Shown: piece after piece, positions 23,160 through 26,795 of the stretch
Numbering within the stretch: the first letter of the stretch is position 1
How the letters are laid out: each line of letters opens with the position of its first letter
Assembly (NCBI GenBank): GCA_910577935.1
Contig: CAJTOT010000012.1
Coordinates: forward strand, 9,572 to 36,366
DNA: 26,795 nucleotides
DNA from: an uncultured Hungatella sp.
Lineage (GTDB): Bacteria > Bacillota > Clostridia > Lachnospirales > Lachnospiraceae
Direction of reading: 5' to 3'
Notes under the pieces: model-generated
Told to the model about the DNA's origin: nothing
Seen by the model: the letters and a program-made list of their open reading frames with translations, nothing else
Databases searched by the model: none
Program-made: the position numbers and the translations under genes

Positions 23160-23663
23160 ATGAAACATGGCAAAGTGGAAGTGATCTGCGGCAACGGCGT
23201 GGGAAAGACATCTCTGGCTGTGGGAAAGGGCGTGGTGGCCCTGACGAAGCAGCAGAATGTGATCATGATCCAGTTCTTAAAGGGAAGCCCCAACCAGGAA
23301 GGACTCGATGTTTTTAAATGTATGGAGCCTGGATTTAAGGTGTTTCGGTTTGAGAAGGCAGACACTTATTTTGAAAATCTCTCCGATGAGGAAAAGCAGG
23401 AAGAACTGATCAATATCCGCAACGGATTTAATTTCGCCAAAAAGGTCGTGACTACGGGAGAGTGTGATCTTCTGATTCTGGATGAGGTTCTCGGCATTGT
23501 GGAGAAGAATATTGTGGCGCTTGAGGAGTTTGAGAAGCTGATCGCGGCCAGGGAGGACGGGATGAGCCTGATACTGACGGGAAGGGTCATGCCCCAGGAG
23601 CTGCGTTCCAGCGTGGATATAATTTCTACCATCAATTACATTGAAGTTGACAAGGAGAGCTGA
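23160..23663 (+). CDS. Cob(I)yrinic acid a,c-diamide adenosyltransferase-like protein (CobO/BtuR family)
   Basis: This 167-residue P-loop protein belongs to the family that transfers adenosyl from ATP to corrinoids, a step towards coenzyme B12. The P-loop is CGNGVGKTS at residues 10-18. Classical members read GxGKGKTTAA, so Val14 and Ser18 are departures. A Walker B-like LLILDEV and the late LTGR motif (canonically LTGRxAP, here LTGRVMP) are present, which supports the assignment. No other cobalamin gene lies in the window. The ATG at 23160 follows AGAGGTG. The longer open frame from 23040 overlaps the promoter and is rejected. The next promoter's -35 box lies inside its last codons. Confidence 0.8.
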   Translation: MKHGKVEVICGNGVGKTSLAVGKGVVALTKQQNVIMIQFLKGSPNQEGLDVFKCMEPGFKVFRFEKADTYFENLSDEEKQEELINIRNGFNFAKKVVTTGECDLLILDEVLGIVEKNIVALEEFEKLIAAREDGMSLILTGRVMPQELRSSVDIISTINYIEVDKES

Positions 23664-23675
23664 GAATGTTAGTAT
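23647..23675 (+). promoter_or_regulatory. Sigma-A promoter for the dapA leader
   Basis: A perfect TTGACA (23647-23652) is followed 17 bases later by TAGTAT (23670-23675). The -35 box overlaps the end of the upstream gene. Transcription should start near 23682, giving a leader of about 550 bases before dapA. Confidence 0.75.
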
Positions 23676-23691
23676 AGACTTAGTCGCCGGC

Positions 23692-23721
23692 AGGTCCGCG
23701 CTTGTTGCGCTGGCTGTGAGA
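23692..23721 (+). repeat. Dispersed hairpin repeat, copy 1
   Basis: GGTC-C-GCGC, loop TTGTT, GCGC-T-GGCT forms a stem with one internal mismatch. The same design and much of the same sequence recurs at 26757-26781. This copy is in the transcribed dapA leader, about 125 bases before the riboswitch core. Confidence 0.45.
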
Positions 23722-23817
23722 TCGAGCAGCAGGCAGAAGTCCCAGGATGCAGACGATTGAGACGGACTTTTGCGGGCAGCCGCGAGGGTACTGAGCAGTT
23801 GTGCATAGATACGAATA

Positions 23818-23992
23818 ACAGAGAGTAGAGGTCGCGCGAATCATGAGTAGGCCGTCGGATGCAGCAGGTGCAGACGACGGCGGCCAAAAGGGAGAGCGCC
23901 GAAGAGGAGTACCGCCTGACAGTACGAATCTGGGCATAAGGCGAAGAGTCTTATGACTGTCATCTGACAACAGATGGGGAGCTACTTAAAGA
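23818..23992 (+). promoter_or_regulatory. Lysine riboswitch (L-box)
   Basis: The conserved core of the lysine aptamer is present in order: GTAGAGG (23825-23831), GAGTAGGCC (23845-23853), GGCCAAAAGGGAGAGCGCC (from 23882), the GGCATAAGGCGAAGAGTC segment and ACTGTCATC. The hairpin CATCTG-ACAA-CAGATG and GGGGAGCTACTT close the core. AGTAG near 23824-23828 pairs with CTACT at 23982-23986 to form the closing stem. Lysine binding should favour the terminator just downstream and so reduce dapA-dapB transcription. The aptamer assignment is by recognition of these motifs against the Bacillus lysC leader. Confidence 0.92.
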
Positions 23993-24000
23993 GGACTTTA

Positions 24001-24027
24001 AGAACCGGCTCCGGCCGGTTCTTTTTT
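24001..24027 (+). terminator. Riboswitch-controlled terminator
   Basis: AGAACCGG (24001-24008) and CCGGTTCT (24015-24022) form an 8-bp stem closed by CTCCGG, followed by six Ts. Immediately before it CTTAAAG-AGGA-CTTTAAG (23985-24002) can form another perfect hairpin. That hairpin uses part of the aptamer closing stem, so the two compete. Confidence 0.88.
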
Positions 24028-24234
24028 GATTTATGGGAAATCGTGTCCTATAAATCAAAACCCTCTGGGAGATGCGCGCTCCGGGTCCAGGGAAAATGGC
24101 TGCCGCCGCGGCGGTCCGGCGCGGCAGCCCGGCAAACCGGACTCTCTGCTGTCAGGAAACCGCAGCATTCCCGCGGAGCAGGCAGACGGTGCCGTGAAGC
24201 GCAGACACAAAAGAGCATAAAGGAGGTTTTTGAC
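24028..24234 (+). other. Long post-terminator leader of dapA with two hairpins
   Basis: No credible gene lies here. GATTTATGGG (24028-24037) pairs with CCTATAAATC (one G-U pair), ending near 24056. GGCTGCCGC (24098-24106) pairs exactly with GCGGCAGCC (24121-24129). A 41-codon frame starting at 24072 lacks a usable ribosome site and is rejected. Their role is unknown. Confidence 0.45.
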
Positions 24235-25119
24235 ATGGCAATTTTTGAGGGAGCAGGCGTAGCTCTGATAACCCCGTTTACAGACAGCGGAGAGGTGAAT
24301 TTCCCAAAACTGTCAGAACTTTTGGAGGAGCAGATCGCAGGAGGCACAGATGCCATTATATCCTGCGGAACGACAGGAGAGTCCTCCACCATGACTCACG
24401 AGGAGCACATCGAGGTGGTCCGCTACACCTGCCAGGCGGTGAAAGGCAGAATCCCGGTTATCGCGGGAGCCGGTTCCAATTCCACAAAAGAGGCTGTCCA
24501 CCTGTCAAAGGAGGCGGAAAAGGCGGGGGCTGACGGGCTCCTCATGGTGACGCCCTACTACAACAAGGCGACGCAGAACGGACTCATCGCCCACTACAAG
24601 GCCATCGCCCAGGCTGTGGATATCCCGATTCTGCTCTACCATATTCCCGGAAGAACCGGCGTCACCATGAAGCCGGAGACGATTGTGTCTCTGTGCAGAG
24701 AAGTGCCCAACATCGTGGGCGTGAAGGAGGCCAGCGGCAATTTCTCATCCATCGCCACCATGATGCAGCTGGCAGACGGATGCGTGGACCTGTATTCCGG
24801 CAACGATGACCAGGTGGTGCCTCTTCTCGCTATGGGCGGCAAAGGCGTCATCTCCGTCCTGTCCAACGTGGCTCCCCGGCAGACCCATGACATGTGCCGG
24901 TCCTTCTTTGACGGTGACGTGAAGAAGAGCCTTGAGCTGCAGCTTGCGGCGGTTCCCCTCATCAGCCAGCTGTTCTGCGAGGTGAACCCGATTCCGGTGA
25001 AGGCGGCCATGAACCTTATGGGCAAGTGTGTAGGACCTATGCGCATGCCTCTCACGGAGATGGAGCCGGCGCACCAGGAGGCCCTGGCCGCGGCCATGAG
25101 AGAGTACGGGATTCTGTAA
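24235..25119 (+). CDS. dapA: 4-hydroxy-tetrahydrodipicolinate synthase
   Basis: This 294-residue cytoplasmic enzyme condenses pyruvate with aspartate semialdehyde, the first step specific to lysine and diaminopimelate synthesis. It also feeds dipicolinate synthesis in spores. Visible features are the CGTTGES motif at residues 44-50, the active-site tyrosine in LLYHIPGRTG (Tyr135, Arg140), and the Schiff-base Lys164 in VGVKEASG. The ATG at 24235 follows AAAGGAGG with 8 bases between. An in-frame extension upstream runs into the riboswitch and is rejected. It is regulated by the lysine riboswitch and followed 13 bases later by dapB. Confidence 0.97.
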   Translation: MAIFEGAGVALITPFTDSGEVNFPKLSELLEEQIAGGTDAIISCGTTGESSTMTHEEHIEVVRYTCQAVKGRIPVIAGAGSNSTKEAVHLSKEAEKAGADGLLMVTPYYNKATQNGLIAHYKAIAQAVDIPILLYHIPGRTGVTMKPETIVSLCREVPNIVGVKEASGNFSSIATMMQLADGCVDLYSGNDDQVVPLLAMGGKGVISVLSNVAPRQTHDMCRSFFDGDVKKSLELQLAAVPLISQLFCEVNPIPVKAAMNLMGKCVGPMRMPLTEMEPAHQEALAAAMREYGIL

Positions 25120-25132
25120 GCCAGGGGGGAAA

Positions 25133-25894
25133 ATGAACATGATAAATATGATTATGCACGGATGCAGCGGGGCCATGGGCCGGACCATCACGGATATAGT
25201 GTCAAAACAGGAAGATATAACCATCGTGGCGGGAATCGATAAAAATACTGCCGTTTCCCGGTCCTATCCGGTGTACGCCTCCCTGGAGGAATGCAGGGAG
25301 GAGGCAGACGTGATTGTGGATTTCGCCTCTGCCGCCGCCGTTGACCATCTTCTGGATTACTGCGGCGCCAGGTCCATGCCTGTGGTGCTGTGCACCACGG
25401 GGCTTTCGCCGGAGCAGATACAGAAGGTGGAGGAAACCTCCAAAAAGACGGCAATTCTCCGCTCCGCCAACATGTCCCTCGGAATCAACCTTCTGCTGAA
25501 GCTGGTAAAGGAGGCGGCGTCCGCCCTGGCGGCGGCTGATTTTGACATAGAGATCGTGGAAAAGCACCACAATCAGAAGCTGGACGCTCCAAGCGGCACG
25601 GCTCTGGCCCTGGCGGATTCAGTCAACGACAGCTTAGAAGGCCGGTACCACTACCAGTACGACCGTTCCGCGAGGCATGAAAAGCGGGACAAGAAGGAGA
25701 TCGGCATCTCGGCTGTCCGGGGCGGCTCCATCGTGGGAGAGCATGACGTGATCTTCGCCGGACGGGATGAAGTCATCACCTTCAGCCACACCGCCTATTC
25801 AAAGGCAATATTTGCCAAGGGAGCCATCCAGGCGGCAAAATTCCTGGCAGGAAAACCGGCAGGACTTTACAACATGGCAGATGTCATCGGATAA
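25133..25894 (+). CDS. dapB: 4-hydroxy-tetrahydrodipicolinate reductase
   Basis: This 253-residue cytoplasmic enzyme uses NAD(P)H to reduce the product of DapA, giving tetrahydrodipicolinate. The nucleotide-binding motif HGCSGAMGR is at residues 9-17. The catalytic and substrate-binding motif EKHHNQKLDAPSGTA is at residues 143-157 and includes the conserved His145/His146 and Lys149. Length is a little below the E. coli enzyme, as usual in Clostridia. It follows dapA by 13 bases (site GGGGGG), so both are governed by the riboswitch. Several ATGs near the start leave the first six residues uncertain. Confidence 0.96.
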   Translation: MNMINMIMHGCSGAMGRTITDIVSKQEDITIVAGIDKNTAVSRSYPVYASLEECREEADVIVDFASAAAVDHLLDYCGARSMPVVLCTTGLSPEQIQKVEETSKKTAILRSANMSLGINLLLKLVKEAASALAAADFDIEIVEKHHNQKLDAPSGTALALADSVNDSLEGRYHYQYDRSARHEKRDKKEIGISAVRGGSIVGEHDVIFAGRDEVITFSHTAYSKAIFAKGAIQAAKFLAGKPAGLYNMADVIG

Positions 25895-25941
25895 TTTGCC
25901 GCCGAGCAGGGATTTGGTAAGGATCACGGCTTCGTGCATAC

Positions 25942-25971
25942 GCATAAAACATTCTCCGTCTGTACATAATA
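25942..25971 (+). promoter_or_regulatory. Forespore sigma-G/sigma-F-type promoter for the small lipoprotein
   Basis: GCATA (25942-25946) and CATAATA (25965-25971) are 18 bases apart and fit GHATR-18-CATWHTA at every position. The start codon is 31 bases downstream. The arrangement is the same as ahead of spoVAD, which differs by one base in the -10 box. Confidence 0.75.
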
Positions 25972-26001
25972 AGCACAGAAAAAAGAAAGGAGAATGTCAT
26001 T

Positions 26002-26394
26002 ATGAAGAAAATCAAGATATGTATGTTTGCAGCTCTTATAGCCATGTCTTTGTTTGTCTTGACCGCCTGCAGCAGCAGTGACAAGAAGTCTGACACCAAC
26101 CAGACCACCAGCCAGTCAGGCACCACCCAGAGCACCACGGCAGCGGGCAGCGGAACCAATGAATCGGGAACCGGCAGCTCAGGGACTAACGGAAGCGGCT
26201 CCGGCACTTCCGGAACCAACGGAACCAGCGGCACAGACGGAGGAACCACAAGTTCCAGGGATTCCGACCGGGACTATGATGATGACGATAACGGCAGAGA
26301 CGTTCTGGATGACATGGCAGATGATATAGAAGAGGGAGCCGAAGACCTGTTCAACGGCCCCGGAGCCACTGCGGATTCATCTGAGGCGCGGTAG
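26002..26394 (+). CDS. Small Ser/Thr/Gly-rich lipoprotein, probably forespore-expressed
   Basis: This 130-residue protein has a signal peptide ending in the lipobox LTAC (residues 20-23), so Cys23 should carry the lipid. A low-complexity linker rich in Ser, Thr, Gly and Asn follows (about residues 24-90), ending in an acidic segment (RDYDDDDNGRDVLDDMADD) of about 40 residues. No enzymatic domain is visible. GAAAGGAG lies about 9 bases before the ATG. The promoter has the sigma-G/F form, so expression in the developing forespore is inferred. A role in the forespore membrane or germination is speculation, made by analogy with known spore lipoproteins. Function is unknown. A terminator follows at 26443. 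Confidence 0.8.
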   Translation: MKKIKICMFAALIAMSLFVLTACSSSDKKSDTNQTTSQSGTTQSTTAAGSGTNESGTGSSGTNGSGSGTSGTNGTSGTDGGTTSSRDSDRDYDDDDNGRDVLDDMADDIEEGAEDLFNGPGATADSSEAR

Positions 26395-26442
26395 AACCGG
26401 CAGAAAATAAAATACAGCGTTTGGCTGCTTTGGCAGTCGGTG

Positions 26443-26480
26443 AACCCCATCGGTTTTGGCCGGTGGGGTTTGATTTTTTT
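26443..26480 (+). terminator. Rho-independent terminator after the lipoprotein gene
   Basis: AACCCCATCGG and CCGGTGGGGTT form an 11-bp stem with one G-U pair and a TTTTGG loop. TGATTTTTTT follows. Confidence 0.85.
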
Positions 26481-26577
26481 CTTGTATATCTAAGGTTATA
26501 TCATTTATTTGGCATAACAGGAGAGGCGGTTGTCCTAAAGAGGGGGGCAAAAAAGGAATTGAAAGAAAAAGTAGGAA

Positions 26578-26630
26578 ATTTCATTCGCTGAAATATGCAC
26601 GAATTCCGTGTGTGTTTCAGCATTTTTATT
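26578..26630 (+). promoter_or_regulatory. Candidate attenuator: two mutually exclusive hairpins
   Basis: GCTGAAATATGCACG (26587-26601) and CGTGTGTGTTTCAGC (26607-26621) form a 15-bp stem with some G-U pairs and an AATTC loop, followed by ATTTTTATT. An alternative hairpin, ATTTCA-TTCGC-TGAAAT (26578-26594), uses the same left arm. If transcribed, this could switch termination. No upstream promoter or ligand pocket was recognised. 26481-26577 otherwise holds nothing I can name. Confidence 0.4.
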
Positions 26631-26657
26631 GGGATAAATGCCGGATTTTACCATAAA
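26629..26657 (+). promoter_or_regulatory. Weak promoter candidate
   Basis: TTGGGA (26629-26634) and CATAAA (26652-26657) are 17 bases apart. It lies just after the possible attenuator and before the 20-codon ORF. Confidence 0.3.
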
Positions 26658-26694
26658 AAAGCTCTTTTTTACAGTATATCACGGAGGAACGAAA

Positions 26695-26757
26695 ATGTCT
26701 GCTTTTTCGTTCACGGGGACGCGGAGGCTACCTGATGATTCGTTACTGTTCAGGTAG
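26695..26757 (+). CDS. Possible 20-codon leader ORF with hairpin-covered start
   Basis: ATG follows GGAGG by 7 bases and opens a 20-codon frame (MSAFSFTGTRRLPDDSLLFR). GAACGAAAA (26687-26695) and TTTTCGTTC (26704-26712) form a perfect 9-bp stem over the gap between ribosome site and start codon. The stop lies in a second inverted repeat, CTACCTGA (26728-26735) with TCAGGTAG (26750-26757). It may be a leader peptide for a gene beyond the window, or chance. No family is recognisable. Confidence 0.3.
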   Translation: MSAFSFTGTRRLPDDSLLFR

Positions 26758-26781
26758 GTCTGCGCACTGGCTGCGCTGACC
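26757..26781 (+). repeat. Dispersed hairpin repeat, copy 2
   Basis: GGTC-T-GCGC, loop ACTGGCT, GCGC-T-GACC forms a stem with one internal mismatch, matching the element at 23692-23721 in design and sequence. Confidence 0.45.
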
Positions 26782-26795
26782 GTATGATAACCTGG

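Noticed and set aside
24072..24197. 41-codon ORF in the dapA leader
   Set aside because: GGGAG directly abuts the ATG with no spacing, the composition is low complexity (Ala/Arg), and a strong hairpin covers part of it.
23974..24234. Upstream in-frame extension of dapA
   Set aside because: It begins in the lysine riboswitch and would be translated through the terminator. The AAAGGAGG site and family alignment place the start at 24235.

Overview
The window looks like the chromosome of a spore-forming Clostridia member, most likely a fairly GC-rich Lachnospiraceae species of the Enterocloster/Lachnoclostridium type. This is inference. It rests on spoVAD/spoVAE, two forespore-type promoters, a lysine riboswitch ahead of dapA-dapB, strong AGGAGG ribosome sites, and classic sigma-A promoters (TTGAAT-17-TATAAT occurs twice). 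No rRNA, tRNA, CRISPR array, complete insertion sequence or prophage was seen.

Layout. (1) 1-2106: 3' part of a zinc-type ABC transporter operon (binding protein cut by the window edge, ATPase, permease; both junctions are ATGA overlaps). (2) 2232-4960: a Trk/Ktr potassium channel and its NAD-binding gating subunit, then a YdjM-type membrane protein. (3) 4994-10600: a promoter, a 34-codon small ORF, and a five-gene nickel/peptide-class ABC importer (two permeases, lipoprotein binding protein, two ATPases). (4) 12965 back to 10705, minus strand: the two subunits of an iron-sulfur L-serine dehydratase, followed by a phage-associated protein of unknown function. (5) 13095-14887: a decaying stretch with an AraC-type regulator that has lost its first helix-turn-helix, an intact DUF2000 gene and the remains of an Rpn-type nuclease gene. 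(6) 14994-16455: a sigma-G-type promoter and spoVAD-spoVAE, without spoVAC. (7) 19321 back to 16592: a class A penicillin-binding protein. (8) 19465-23663: a YigZ/IMPACT gene behind a promoter with a striking 28-bp dyad, typA/bipA, a tandem OB-fold protein, and a corrinoid adenosyltransferase-like gene, with recognisable promoters for each. (9) 23647-25894: promoter, unusually long leader with lysine riboswitch and terminator, then dapA-dapB. (10) 25942-26394: a small lipoprotein behind an excellent sigma-G/F-type promoter. (11) 26443-26795: no long gene, but a terminator, a candidate switching hairpin pair, a 20-codon ORF whose start lies in a hairpin, and a hairpin repeat also found in the dapA leader.

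How the genes relate. Metal, potassium and nickel/peptide uptake sit side by side but have separate promoters or gaps. Lysine/diaminopimelate synthesis is controlled by lysine through the riboswitch. DapA-DapB also supply the precursor of dipicolinic acid, whose movement into the spore depends on SpoVA proteins. The lipoprotein near dapB shares its promoter type with spoVAD, so it is probably made in the forespore. No complete unknown multi-gene system is evident. The most original signals are regulatory: the yigZ dyad, the extended dapA leader, the forespore lipoprotein, and the structured 3' end of the window.
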